A stretch of 64,000 nt of DNA. It comes from Flavobacterium sp. IB48. Its GTDB lineage: Bacteria > Bacteroidota > Bacteroidia > Flavobacteriales > Flavobacteriaceae. The position numbers and the translations under genes were made by a program. This document shows positions 27,224-35,920 of this stretch, in pieces. The DNA lies in NCBI RefSeq assembly GCF_016405855.1, contig NZ_JAEFCA010000002.1, positions 186,001-250,000 on the forward strand. Reading direction: 5' to 3'. Numbering within the stretch: the first letter of the stretch is position 1; every line of letters starts with the position of its first letter. Under the pieces are notes generated by a model. It did no database searches, had not been told where the DNA came from, and saw only the letters and a list, made by a program, of their open reading frames with translations.

Positions 27224-29389
27224 ATGATCAGTATTACAGAAAAAACATTACAAGACTTACAATTTCCAACTGTATTAGAAACCATTTCAGATGGTTGCAA
27301 CACCGACATTGGAAAAGAAAAGGCTTTACAAATAAAACCATTTAGAGATAAAGAAGAATTAATGCAAGCTTTGATGCAAACATCAGAGTATGTGTCTTCT
27401 TTTCAAAATAATAACGCAATTCCGAATCACGGATTTGATGCCATTACGCATGAAATTAAGTTTTTAGCAATCGAAGACAGTTTTCTTGAAGTAGGAAGTT
27501 TTAGAAAAATCGCTAACCTTTCAGCGACAACAAATGTCTTATTGAACTTCTTAAAAAAATTCGATGACTACTATCCGAATCTAAATGCAAGGGCTTCTAG
27601 AGTAGAACTAACAAAAGACATTATCTCTGCAATTGATGCAATAGTTGATAAATATGGAGAAATAAAAGACAATGCTTCTCCTGCTTTAGCCGGAATTCGT
27701 CAGAATATGAATTTGGTTCGCGGAAAAGTGAATCAAAGTTTTGGCGTGGCTTTAACTCAATACAATAGCTTGGGTTATTTGGACGATATTAAAGAAAGTT
27801 TCGTGCAAAACCGTAGAGTTTTAGCTGTTTTAGCTATGTATCGTCGTAAAGTAAAAGGCTCAATTTTAGGAAGTTCAAAAACTGGAAGTATCGCATACAT
27901 TGAACCAGAAGCTACTTTAAAATATTCTAGAGAATTAGCTAATTTAGAATACGAAGAAAAAGAAGAAATAACGCGAATCTTAAAAAATTTATCGAATGTC
28001 ATTCGTCCTTTTCTTCCTTTACTAGTTGAATATCAAGATTTTTTAAGTGATATTGATGTAGTTGCTGGAAAAGCTAAATATGCAAATCGCATTAATGGAA
28101 TCCTGCCAACAATTACCGAAGAAAGAAGATTGTTCTTTAGAGAAGCGTATCATCCAATTTTGTATTTGAACAACAAACAAAAACAAGAAGTTACGCATCC
28201 GCAAACCATTGAGCTAAAACAAGAAAACAGAATTATTGTAATTTCTGGACCAAACGCTGGAGGAAAAACTATTTCCTTAAAAACGGTAGGTTTATTGCAA
28301 TTAATGTTGCAATCTGGAATTTTGATTCCAGTTCATGAAAGAAGCGAAACTTTCTTATTTGATAGAATTTTAACAGATATCGGAGATAATCAATCTATTG
28401 AAAATCATCTAAGTACATATAGCTATAGATTAAAAAACATGAATTACTTTTTAAAGAAATGTAATAAGAAAACCATGTTTTTAATTGACGAATTTGGTAC
28501 AGGTTCTGATCCTGAATTGGGTGGAGCTTTGGCTGAAATTTTCCTAGAAGAATTTTATCACCGTGAAGCTTTCGGAATTATCACAACGCATTATTCTAAT
28601 TTGAAAATTTTAGCAAACGAATTGCCATATGCAACGAATGCGAATATGATGTTTGATGAAAAATCTTTAGAACCGATGTACAAACTGGCTTTGGGTCAGG
28701 CAGGAAGCTCATTTACGTTTGAAGTCGCTCAGAAAAATGGAATTCCGTTTGGATTGATTAATCGTGCGAAAAAGAAAATCGAAGTTGGAAAAGTTCGTTT
28801 TGATAAAACCATCGCAACACTTCAAAAAGAAAGATCGAAACTGGAAAAAACTTCTTTAAATTTAAAAGAAGAAGAAACCAGAGCGCGTGAAGAGAGTAAG
28901 AAGATGGAAAACATCAATACGAGAATTCAGCAAAAATTAGAAAGCTATCAAGAATTGTACGACAGTAATCAAAAGATAATTTACATTGGACAAAAAATTG
29001 ATGATATTGCTGAAAAGTATTTTAACAACAAAAACAAAAAAGAACTTATTGGTGAATTTTTGAAAATAGTTGAGATTGAAAATTCAAAACGTAAAAAAGC
29101 AACTCCAAAAGAAACTAAAGAAAAAGTTGAAAAGCAAAAAGAAATTATTGCTGAAGTAAAGGTAAAAGTTGAAGAAATACGAAAAGAGAAAAAAGAGAAA
29201 AAACTTAAACCAGTTGTTGAAAAACCAAAACCGATTTTAAAAATTGGTGATCGAGTAAGAATGCTTGACGGGAGATCTGTTGGAAGTATAGATGCTATCG
29301 AAAAAAATAAAGCGACAGTAAATTATGGTATTTTTACTTCTAAAGTAAGTTTGGATGAATTGGAATTGGTAGAAGCAGTTAAGAAATAA
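27224..29389 (+). CDS. mutS2: MutS2-family ATPase without Smr domain
   Basis: A 721-residue MutS2-type protein. The core/lever region (1-320) is followed by the ATPase domain with Walker A GPNAGGKT (about 342-349) and Walker B FLIDEFGTGSDPE, then a long Lys/Glu-rich coiled coil (about 520-660) and a small SH3/KOW-like domain (IGDRVRMLDGRSVGSIDAI, about 670-721). MutS2 proteins suppress recombination or rescue stalled ribosomes in other bacteria. The C-terminal Smr nuclease domain found in typical MutS2 (about 780 residues) is missing, so nuclease-based roles do not transfer directly. Confidence 0.88.
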   Translation: MISITEKTLQDLQFPTVLETISDGCNTDIGKEKALQIKPFRDKEELMQALMQTSEYVSSFQNNNAIPNHGFDAITHEIKFLAIEDSFLEVGSFRKIANLSATTNVLLNFLKKFDDYYPNLNARASRVELTKDIISAIDAIVDKYGEIKDNASPALAGIRQNMNLVRGKVNQSFGVALTQYNSLGYLDDIKESFVQNRRVLAVLAMYRRKVKGSILGSSKTGSIAYIEPEATLKYSRELANLEYEEKEEITRILKNLSNVIRPFLPLLVEYQDFLSDIDVVAGKAKYANRINGILPTITEERRLFFREAYHPILYLNNKQKQEVTHPQTIELKQENRIIVISGPNAGGKTISLKTVGLLQLMLQSGILIPVHERSETFLFDRILTDIGDNQSIENHLSTYSYRLKNMNYFLKKCNKKTMFLIDEFGTGSDPELGGALAEIFLEEFYHREAFGIITTHYSNLKILANELPYATNANMMFDEKSLEPMYKLALGQAGSSFTFEVAQKNGIPFGLINRAKKKIEVGKVRFDKTIATLQKERSKLEKTSLNLKEEETRAREESKKMENINTRIQQKLESYQELYDSNQKIIYIGQKIDDIAEKYFNNKNKKELIGEFLKIVEIENSKRKKATPKETKEKVEKQKEIIAEVKVKVEEIRKEKKEKKLKPVVEKPKPILKIGDRVRMLDGRSVGSIDAIEKNKATVNYGIFTSKVSLDELELVEAVKK

Positions 29390-29652
29390 GTTTTCAGTCC
29401 TTAAAAATTGGTAAAAAAAATAAAAATAAAAATAAAGCGATTTAAGGGACGATTTTTATTTTTACATAAAAGAACATTCCTATTTTTTAAAAATAGATTT
29501 AAACTAATTTACTGATGTCGTTTTTGATTTCTAAAATTTATTAAAAAACAAAAATCAATAGACATTATAAATACAAGCAAAAACATATTAATTCCTGTTT
29601 TATTTATTTCAATTAAGAATTGAAATATAAAACTTGAAATACAAATTATAAA
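29390..29652. other. Intergenic region without clear features
   Basis: 263 bp, very AT-rich. No good terminator after mutS2 and no full promoter before the DCC gene could be recognised. Confidence 0.4.
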
Positions 29653-30066
29653 ATGGAAAGTCTTCCAAAAAATAAAAAAATAGTTCTTTTTGACGGAGTT
29701 TGTAATCTCTGCAGTTCCGCTGTACAGTTTATCATCAATAACGACAAAAAAGATATTTTTAGATTTGTTGCACTGCAGTCTGATTTAGGAATTTCTATCT
29801 GTAAACATTTAGGAATTAGCTTTTCTAAAATGGATAGTATTATTTTATACGATCCTGGAACAGCATATTTTTACAAATCTTCTGCAATTCTTGAAATCGC
29901 TAAAAACTTTGGAGGCATTTGGAAATTAACTCCTATTTTTAGAATTGTGCCAATTTTTGTAAGCGATAAAATTTATGATTATGTTGCAAAAAACAGATAC
30001 AATTGGTACGGCAAAAAAGAAAGTTGCATGATTCCAACTCCAGAATTGAAATCTAAGTTTTTGTAG
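29653..30066 (+). CDS. DCC-family thiol-disulfide oxidoreductase-like protein
   Basis: A 137-residue protein of the DCC (DUF393) family, thioredoxin-like. The hallmark DGVCNLC motif gives Cys17 and Cys20, followed by SSAVQFIINNDKKDIFRFVALQS. The C-terminal part YVAKNRYNWYGKKESC is also conserved. A redox role in the cytoplasm is assumed for the family; physiological partners are unknown. It converges on ettA with an inverted-repeat element between them. Confidence 0.88.
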   Translation: MESLPKNKKIVLFDGVCNLCSSAVQFIINNDKKDIFRFVALQSDLGISICKHLGISFSKMDSIILYDPGTAYFYKSSAILEIAKNFGGIWKLTPIFRIVPIFVSDKIYDYVAKNRYNWYGKKESCMIPTPELKSKFL

Positions 30067-30079
30067 AAAATTCCAATGT

Positions 30080-30292
30080 AAAAATTCCAAATTCCAAAAA
30101 GTAAAACTTCAGTGAACGTAATATTGTCATTTCGACGAAGGAGAAATCTTCGTGAGAAACTCGACAAAGATTGGATTCTCGTTGCGGAGTTACTTGTGAA
30201 GATTTCTCCTTCGTCGAAATGACAAACTTAACGTAAAAACCTATAAAATATAAAAATCCCAAGCTCCGATAAATTTGGAATTTGGGATTTTT
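30080..30292. mobile_element. MITE-like nested inverted repeat
   Basis: A perfect 28 bp inverted repeat (30124-30151 with 30198-30225; core TTCGACGAAGGAGAAATC) encloses 46 bp, giving a compact element of about 102 bp with no coding frame. A second, outer 19 bp inverted repeat with one mismatch (30080-30098 with 30274-30292) surrounds it. The long perfect arms and intergenic site between convergent genes fit a miniature inverted-repeat element or a large bidirectional hairpin. No transposase is visible. Confidence 0.6.
30252..30292 (-). terminator. Hairpin terminator at the end of ettA
   Basis: AAAAATCCCAA (30252-30262) pairs perfectly with TTGGGATTTTT (30282-30292); A5 and T5 tracts on both sides let it serve both convergent genes. 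Confidence 0.7.
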
Positions 30293-30314
30293 TATTTGAA
30301 ATTTATTAAAAAAA

Positions 30315-32006
30315 TTATCTAATTAATTTTCTATATTTCAAACGTTTAGGAGTTAAATCACCGCCAAGACGTTTCTTTTTGTTTTCTTCATAATCAGAGA
30401 AACTACCTTCGAAGAAATAAACTTCAGAATCTCCTTCGAAAGCTAAGATGTGTGTACAAATTCTATCTAAGAACCATCTGTCGTGAGAAATAATTACAGC
30501 ACAACCTGCAAAATTTTCTAAACCTTCTTCAAGTGCACGAAGAGTATTTACATCAAGGTCATTCGTTGGCTCATCCAGTAAAAGTACGTTTCCTTCTTCT
30601 TTCAAAGTCATTGCCAAGTGCAAACGGTTACGCTCTCCACCAGAAAGCATTGAAACTTTTTTGTTTTGCTCGCCGCCCCCAAAATTAAAACGAGATAAAT
30701 AAGCTCTAGAATTTACTTGCTTTCCTCCCATCATAATCAATTCTTGACCATCTGCAAAGTTTTCCCAGATTGATTTATTTGGATCAATGTTCGAGTGTGA
30801 CTGATCTACATAAGCAATTTTTACTGTGTCTCCAACAGAAAATTCTCCACTATCAGTAGCTTGTTCGCCCATGATCATTTTGAAAATAGTCGATTTACCA
30901 GCACCGTTTGGTCCGATAATTCCAACAATACCAGCTTGAGGCAAAGTAAAATTCAAATTATCATATAATAATTTATCACCAAAAGCTTTTGCAACATTTT
31001 TAGCTTCAATAACATTTGTTCCTAAACGTGGTCCATTTGGAATGTAGATCTCTAATTTTTCGTCTAGTTGTTTTTGATCTTCGTTTAATAATTTGTCGTA
31101 GTTCTGTAAACGTGCTTTTTGTTTTGTCTGACGACCTTTTGCTCCTTGACGAACCCACTCCAACTCACGCTCTAAAGTTTTTCTACGTTTAGAAGCCACT
31201 TTTTCTTCTTGAGCCAAACGGTTTGATTTTTGATCCAACCAAGAAGAATAATTTCCTTTCCAAGGAATACCTTCTCCTCTATCTAGCTCTAAAATCCATC
31301 CAGCAACATTATCTAAGAAATAACGGTCGTGTGTTACTGCAATTACAGTTCCAGAATATTGTGCTAAATGTTGCTCTAACCAAAGAACTGACTCAGCATC
31401 AAGGTGGTTGGTTGGCTCATCCAATAGCAATACATCTGGTTGTTGCAATAACAAACGGCATAAAGCTACACGACGACGCTCACCTCCTGAAAGGTTTTTA
31501 ATTGGCGTATCTCCTTCTGGAGTACGCAATGCATCCATTGCGATTTCTAATTTTGTATCGATTTCCCAAGCGCCAAGAGCATCAATTTTGTCTTGCAATG
31601 CTGCTTGACGGTCCATCAATTTATCCATTTTGTCTTGATCTTCGTAATATTCTGGAAGACCGAACAAATCATTGATTTGATTGTATTCTTCTAAAACTGC
31701 CATAGTTTCGGCTGCTCCTTCACGAACAATTTCGATAACTGTTTTAGAATCGTCAAGAATTGGTTCTTGCTCTAAATATCCTACTGTATAACCAGGCTGG
31801 AATACTACATCTCCTTGGTAGTTTTTATCAACTCCAGCAATAATTTTTAAAAGTGAAGATTTACCAGAACCATTAAGTCCCAAAATACCAATCTTAGCTC
31901 CGTAGAAGAAACTAAGGTAAATATTCTTAAGAACTGGTTTGTCTGCTCCTTGATAGGTTTTACTCAATTTCTGCATTGAGAAAATTACTTTCTTATCGTC
32001 TGACAT
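30315..32006 (-). CDS. ettA: Energy-dependent translational throttle protein EttA (ABC-F)
   Basis: A 563-residue ABC-F ATPase with two nucleotide-binding domains and no membrane part. Walker A motifs GLNGSGKSS and GPNGAGKST, signatures NLSGGERRRVAL and MLSGGERNRLHL, and Walker B LLLDEPTNHLD and LLLDEPTNDLD are all present. The inserted arm and the C-terminal GDLTPKRLKYRKL are typical of EttA, which binds the ribosomal E site and gates early elongation according to ATP/ADP. The small membrane protein gene follows upstream on the same strand. Confidence 0.94.
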   Translation of the reverse strand: MSDDKKVIFSMQKLSKTYQGADKPVLKNIYLSFFYGAKIGILGLNGSGKSSLLKIIAGVDKNYQGDVVFQPGYTVGYLEQEPILDDSKTVIEIVREGAAETMAVLEEYNQINDLFGLPEYYEDQDKMDKLMDRQAALQDKIDALGAWEIDTKLEIAMDALRTPEGDTPIKNLSGGERRRVALCRLLLQQPDVLLLDEPTNHLDAESVLWLEQHLAQYSGTVIAVTHDRYFLDNVAGWILELDRGEGIPWKGNYSSWLDQKSNRLAQEEKVASKRRKTLERELEWVRQGAKGRQTKQKARLQNYDKLLNEDQKQLDEKLEIYIPNGPRLGTNVIEAKNVAKAFGDKLLYDNLNFTLPQAGIVGIIGPNGAGKSTIFKMIMGEQATDSGEFSVGDTVKIAYVDQSHSNIDPNKSIWENFADGQELIMMGGKQVNSRAYLSRFNFGGGEQNKKVSMLSGGERNRLHLAMTLKEEGNVLLLDEPTNDLDVNTLRALEEGLENFAGCAVIISHDRWFLDRICTHILAFEGDSEVYFFEGSFSDYEENKKKRLGGDLTPKRLKYRKLIR

Positions 32007-32052
32007 TTTTTATTTTTTATTATATTATTTATTTTTTTTGAATTCTGACATC

Positions 32053-32235
32053 TTAAACTCTACCTTTCAGAGCATTGAAAACCCAAGCATTAGCAAGGAA
32101 ACCTACTCCAACAGCACCAAATCCCCAACCTGAAACATCGCTGTATCTAAAGATTCCAAGACCTATAAGCAAAAATCCCATAAGTACCATTATTAAAGTG
32201 GCCCATCCTAAAATGGTGTTTTTATTCATTCCCAT
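32053..32235 (-). CDS. Small membrane protein, CAL67264 family
   Basis: A 60-residue protein with two membrane segments (about 8-27 and 34-54, GWATLIMVLMGFLLIGLGIF and GWGFGAVGVGFLANAWVF). It matches what I know as the CAL67264-type membrane protein that sits next to ettA in Flavobacteriia. It starts 63 bp before holA's stop and ends 46 bp before ettA. Function unknown. Confidence 0.75.
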   Translation of the reverse strand: MGMNKNTILGWATLIMVLMGFLLIGLGIFRYSDVSGWGFGAVGVGFLANAWVFNALKGRV

Positions 32236-32297
32236 AATTATGTAAATATTAATAGTGTCAAATTTTTAGAAAGGCAAATATCGTGAATTTTAATGGC

Positions 32298-33302
32298 TTA
32301 ATTAAATATTTTATAAAGCATTTCTTTTAACAAATCTGATTGAGGTAAAGCATTAGCACCCACACCTTTACTTTTAATATCAATATCGCGTAAAGCGCCA
32401 ACAATCTGACTTACTTTTCTCATTGGATAATTTTTGACCGCCAAATCATATTCTTTTAAAAAATACGGATTTACTCCAAGTACCGATGCAACGTTTTTAG
32501 GATTTTTATCTTTTAATCCATGATACTTTAGAAGCTGAACAAAAAAGCCAAATACCAAACCTGTAGTCATAACTAAAGGATATTCTTTAGGATTATGAGC
32601 AAAGTTTTCTGCTATCTTATAAGCTTTCAATTGATTTCGTTCTCCAATTGCTTTTCGAAGTTCAAATACATTATAATCTTTGCTAAAACCAATATTTTCT
32701 TCAATGTGTTCTGCTGTGATCATAGTGCCTTTCGGTAAAATAATCTGCAGTTTTTCTAGCTCATTATTGATTTTACTCAAATCTGTACCTAAAAATTCAA
32801 CTAACATGGCATTAGCTTTTGGATCAATGGTGTATTTTTTTCCAGCTAAAACACGCTTTATCCAATCTCCTACCTGATTTTCATATAATTTTTTACTTTC
32901 GTAAACAACGCCCTTCTGTCCTAATAGTTTGGTAACTTTTTTACGTTTATCTAGTGTCTTATATTTATAGCAAATAACCAAAACGGTAGTTTGCATTGGA
33001 TTCTCTACATACGATTCGATTTTATCAATTGTTCTTGATAAATCCTGCGCTTCTTTCACTATAACAACTTGACGTTCAGCCATCATAGGATAGCGCTTGG
33101 CCGTTGAAACAATATCATCTACAGAAACATCTCTTCCATATAAAACTGTTTGATTAAAGCCTTTTTCTTCTTCAGCTAAAACATTCTGTTCAATATATTC
33201 CGATAACTTATCTATATAATAAGGTTCTTCACCCATTAAAAAATAAATCGGTTTAATATCTCCGGCTTTGATATCGTTAACAATTTTTACTACTTCGTCC
33301 AT
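32298..33302 (-). CDS. holA: DNA polymerase III subunit delta
   Basis: A 334-residue clamp-loader subunit. The N-terminal part (IYFLMGEEPYYIDKLSEYIE, 19-38) is the degenerate AAA+ start that binds the beta clamp, the middle has VLVICYKYKTLDKRKK, and the C-terminal helical collar includes NPYFLKEYDLAVKNY. Length and order of blocks fit HolA. It is divergent from the nuclease-fold gene, sharing a 68 bp promoter zone. Confidence 0.9.
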   Translation of the reverse strand: MDEVVKIVNDIKAGDIKPIYFLMGEEPYYIDKLSEYIEQNVLAEEEKGFNQTVLYGRDVSVDDIVSTAKRYPMMAERQVVIVKEAQDLSRTIDKIESYVENPMQTTVLVICYKYKTLDKRKKVTKLLGQKGVVYESKKLYENQVGDWIKRVLAGKKYTIDPKANAMLVEFLGTDLSKINNELEKLQIILPKGTMITAEHIEENIGFSKDYNVFELRKAIGERNQLKAYKIAENFAHNPKEYPLVMTTGLVFGFFVQLLKYHGLKDKNPKNVASVLGVNPYFLKEYDLAVKNYPMRKVSQIVGALRDIDIKSKGVGANALPQSDLLKEMLYKIFN

Positions 33303-33310
33303 TTATACTT

Positions 33311-33331
33311 GTTTCAAGTTTAAAGTTTCAA
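33311..33331. repeat. 7-bp-period GTTTCAA array in the holA divergent promoter zone
   Basis: GTTTCAA at 33311, GTTTAAA at 33318 and GTTTCAA at 33325, exact 7 bp period. Confidence 0.65.
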
Positions 33332-33336
33332 GTTAC

Positions 33337-33366
33337 TTTGAAACAAAAAACTATTTTATATTTTTG
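33337..33366 (+). promoter_or_regulatory. Strong Bacteroidota-type promoter
   Basis: TTTG at 33337-33340, spacer 18 bp, TATTTTTG at 33359-33366. The ATG at 33371 lies only 4 bp after the -7 box, so the message would be leaderless or almost so. Confidence 0.6.
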
Positions 33367-33370
33367 CTTT

Positions 33371-33823
33371 ATGCTTAAACTTAATTTCCCTGCTTATAGT
33401 TTCCGATTCAAAAATAGCGAAAATAAAGTGTCTATTTTTGATGAAATCAGGAAAAAATTTATAATTCTTACGCCAGAAGAATGGGTTCGACAGCACGTTG
33501 TTCATTTTTTAATGCACGAAAAAAAATATCCAAAATCGCTTATCAACGTAGAGAAAGTTTTAACTGTCAACGGATTACGAAAACGATACGATGTTGTTGT
33601 ATTTAACCCTAATGGCTCTATACATATATTAGTAGAGTGCAAAGCACCAGAAGTTAAAATCTCTCAGGCAACTTTTGATCAGATTGCCCGTTACAATATG
33701 ACAATGCAGGCACGGTTTTTGAATGTGACAAACGGACTAAACCATTTTTATTGTCAAATGGATTTTGAAAACGAGAAATATGAGTTTTTAAGAAGCCTTC
33801 CTGACTATAAAGAAAATCATTAA
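33371..33823 (+). CDS. HsdR N-terminal-type nuclease-fold protein
   Basis: A 150-residue protein. After the ATG at 33371 it has LTPEEWVRQHVVHFL, then the PD-(D/E)xK core: RYDVVVFN (Asp74), VECKAPEV (Glu89, Lys91) and a Gln-containing helix FDQIARYN (Gln104). This is the stand-alone form of the type I restriction HsdR N-terminal domain, common in Bacteroidota chromosomes without any restriction system nearby. A nuclease role in housekeeping repair is likely but unproven. An upstream in-frame TTG (33338) is inside the promoter and is not a start. Confidence 0.85.
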   Translation: MLKLNFPAYSFRFKNSENKVSIFDEIRKKFIILTPEEWVRQHVVHFLMHEKKYPKSLINVEKVLTVNGLRKRYDVVVFNPNGSIHILVECKAPEVKISQATFDQIARYNMTMQARFLNVTNGLNHFYCQMDFENEKYEFLRSLPDYKENH

Positions 33824-33847
33824 CAAAGAATAAATAATTGAGTACTT

Positions 33848-34867
33848 TTGGATAAAATAGCAGTTGTCATTTTAAATTGGAACGGAGTAAAATTGCTAGA
33901 GCAATTTTTACCATCTGTTATTCAGTATTCAGAAGGAGCAACAATTTATGTTGCAGACAATGATTCTACGGATAACTCTATTGCATTTATTGCAGAACAA
34001 TTTCCAACCGTAAAAATTGTAAAAAACTCAGGCAATCATGGCTTTGCAAAAGGCTACAATGACGCTTTACAACATATTGATGCAGAAATATATGCATTGG
34101 TAAATTCAGATATTGAAGTCACAGAAAACTGGCTTCAACCCATTCTTGACACTTTTGAAAAAGAACATCAAACTGCTATTATTCAGCCAAAAATTCTGGA
34201 TTTTAAAAATAAAGAATATTTTGAATATGCAGGTGCTGCCGGCGGTTTTATTGATAAATATGGATTCCCTTTCTGTAGGGGAAGAATATTCGACACAATC
34301 GAAAAAGACAATGGACAATACGATACTAATATTGAATTATTTTGGGCATCGGGCGCTTGTTTTTTCATTAGGAAAAATATTTTTCATGAATTAGGAGGTT
34401 TTGACGAAAGTTTCTTTGCACATCAAGAAGAAATAGATTTATGTTGGCGTGCTGCTAACGAAGGCCATGTTATAAAATATAATTATCAGTCTGTTGTTTA
34501 CCATGTTGGTGGCGCAACATTACAACAAGGAAATCCTAAAAAAACTTATTTGAATTTTAGAAATTCATTGTTAATGCTAGTTAAAAATCTTCCTTCAAAA
34601 GGTTTATTTTTTGTGATTTTTTTCCGCATGGTTTTAGATGGAATTGCTGGCATACGCTTTTTCACACAAGGCAAGTTTGGACATACTTTTGCTATTTTAA
34701 AAGCGCATTTTTCTTTTTATTGCCTATCTTTAAAATACTTAAAAAAGCGAAAAGATTTTCAATTACAGCAATACTATACAGTAAAAAGCATCGTTTTCCT
34801 TTATTATATCAAGAAATTGACCTTATTTAAAGAAATCTTTAACAGTATTCAAAATATTAAAAACTAA
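33848..34867 (+). CDS. Family 2 glycosyltransferase
   Basis: A 339-residue GT2 enzyme. The N-terminal KIAVVILNWNGVKLL, the ADNDSTDNS segment, the metal-binding NSDIEV, and the acceptor region GGFDESFFAHQEEIDLCWRA are typical of the rhamnosyl-type GT2 family, and the C-terminal part carries a hydrophobic, membrane-associated region (about 250-275). Start: TTG 33848, because the first strand of the fold begins immediately after it; no ATG or GTG fits. Unusually, that TTG is the last three bases of a TACTTTTG box. The acceptor is unknown; surface polysaccharide is the inference. Confidence 0.85.
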   Translation: MDKIAVVILNWNGVKLLEQFLPSVIQYSEGATIYVADNDSTDNSIAFIAEQFPTVKIVKNSGNHGFAKGYNDALQHIDAEIYALVNSDIEVTENWLQPILDTFEKEHQTAIIQPKILDFKNKEYFEYAGAAGGFIDKYGFPFCRGRIFDTIEKDNGQYDTNIELFWASGACFFIRKNIFHELGGFDESFFAHQEEIDLCWRAANEGHVIKYNYQSVVYHVGGATLQQGNPKKTYLNFRNSLLMLVKNLPSKGLFFVIFFRMVLDGIAGIRFFTQGKFGHTFAILKAHFSFYCLSLKYLKKRKDFQLQQYYTVKSIVFLYYIKKLTLFKEIFNSIQNIKN

Positions 34868-34872
34868 ATTTG
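34865..34872 (+). promoter_or_regulatory. Possible -7 box before the OmpA lipoprotein gene
   Basis: TAAATTTG matches TAnnTTTG, 27 bp before the ATG; the -33 element is not evident. Confidence 0.35.
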
Positions 34873-34899
34873 TAATCAAGTCTAATTAAAATTAAATTT

Positions 34900-35733
34900 A
34901 TGAGAAAAATAGTTATCGCACTATCAGTATTAATGGCCCTGACATCTTGTGTTTCTAAAAAGAAATATGCAGAGTTAGAAGCTAAAAACAAAGAGACTCA
35001 AGATTTGTTAAACTCATGTACTGTAAAATTAAATTCGTGCTTAGAAGAAAAAGCTGGATTAGCTGCAACAGCTGAAAGCTACAAACAACATAATCAAGAT
35101 CTAATTAATAGTTCTAAAGATTTAACTATCTTAACTACTAAAGGTGCTGAAAACCTTGAAAAATCTCTTGAAAGTTTAAAAGAAAAAGATTTGAAAATCT
35201 CTAGACTTCAAGATGCTTTAACTAAAAAAGACAGTGTTACTTTAGCATTAGTTACAAGTTTAAAAGGTGCAGTTGGAATCAACGATCCAGACATCGAAAT
35301 CAATGTTGAAAAAGGAGTTGTATTTATCTCTATCGCTGACAAATTATTATTCAAAAGCGGAAGCTATGATGTAAGTGATAAAGCTAAAACTGTTTTAGCT
35401 AAAGTTGCAAAAGTTGTAAACGACAAACCTGACTTTGAGTGTATGGTTGAAGGACACACTGATGATGTACCTTACAAAAGCAACGGAATTATCTTAGACA
35501 ACTGGGATTTAAGTGTTAAACGTTCTACTTCTATCGTTCGTGTATTGACAAACGATCTTGGAGTTAACCCAGCTAAATTAATTGCTGCAGGTAGAAGCTC
35601 TTATGTACCATTAGTAGCTAACGATTCTCCTGAGAACAAAGCTCGTAACAGAAGAACTCGTATCGTAGTTATGCCAAAAATCGATCAATTCTATGATATG
35701 ATTGAAAAAGAAATGAAGAAACAACAAAAATAA
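34900..35733 (+). CDS. OmpA-family peptidoglycan-binding lipoprotein
   Basis: A 277-residue lipoprotein: lipobox Cys17 (MALTSC), a coiled coil (about 20-110) rich in Lys and Glu, and an OmpA C-terminal domain (about 145-270) with LLFKSGSYDVSDKAKTVLAKVA, VEGHTDDVP and the peptidoglycan-contact RRTRIVV. It should tie the outer membrane to the cell wall. The gene is codon-rich in the style of a highly expressed protein and has its own terminator. Confidence 0.9.
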   Translation: MRKIVIALSVLMALTSCVSKKKYAELEAKNKETQDLLNSCTVKLNSCLEEKAGLAATAESYKQHNQDLINSSKDLTILTTKGAENLEKSLESLKEKDLKISRLQDALTKKDSVTLALVTSLKGAVGINDPDIEINVEKGVVFISIADKLLFKSGSYDVSDKAKTVLAKVAKVVNDKPDFECMVEGHTDDVPYKSNGIILDNWDLSVKRSTSIVRVLTNDLGVNPAKLIAAGRSSYVPLVANDSPENKARNRRTRIVVMPKIDQFYDMIEKEMKKQQK

Positions 35734-35761
35734 TTAGAGTTTCACATACTTATAATACAGA

Positions 35762-35787
35762 AAAAGCAGGTCAATAGACCTGCTTTT
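35762..35787 (+). terminator. Bidirectional terminator between ompA-like gene and sua5
   Basis: AAAAGCAGGTC (35762-35772) pairs with GACCTGCTTTT (35777-35787), loop AATA; perfect 11 bp stem, T4 on the plus strand and T5 on the minus strand. Confidence 0.85.
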
Positions 35788-35920
35788 ATGTATCCTTAAT
35801 TTTTTTTAATAACCAATTAAATATAAATCAAGAATAGCATTATTTTTAAGTAACTAACTAAATTTTAACATAATAAAGTTACTCATAATTTCTATACTTT
35901 TATACTTTTAGTGTATTTTT

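Noticed and set aside
29509..29586. Tiny minus-strand frame (25 codons, hydrophobic) between mutS2 and the DCC gene
   Set aside because: It lacks a promoter, terminator and any recognisable feature; AT-rich gaps give such frames by chance. The upstream open frame runs into antisense of the DCC gene.
33371..33823. Part of a type I restriction system
   Set aside because: Only the HsdR N-terminal fold is present; no helicase, HsdM or HsdS genes are nearby.
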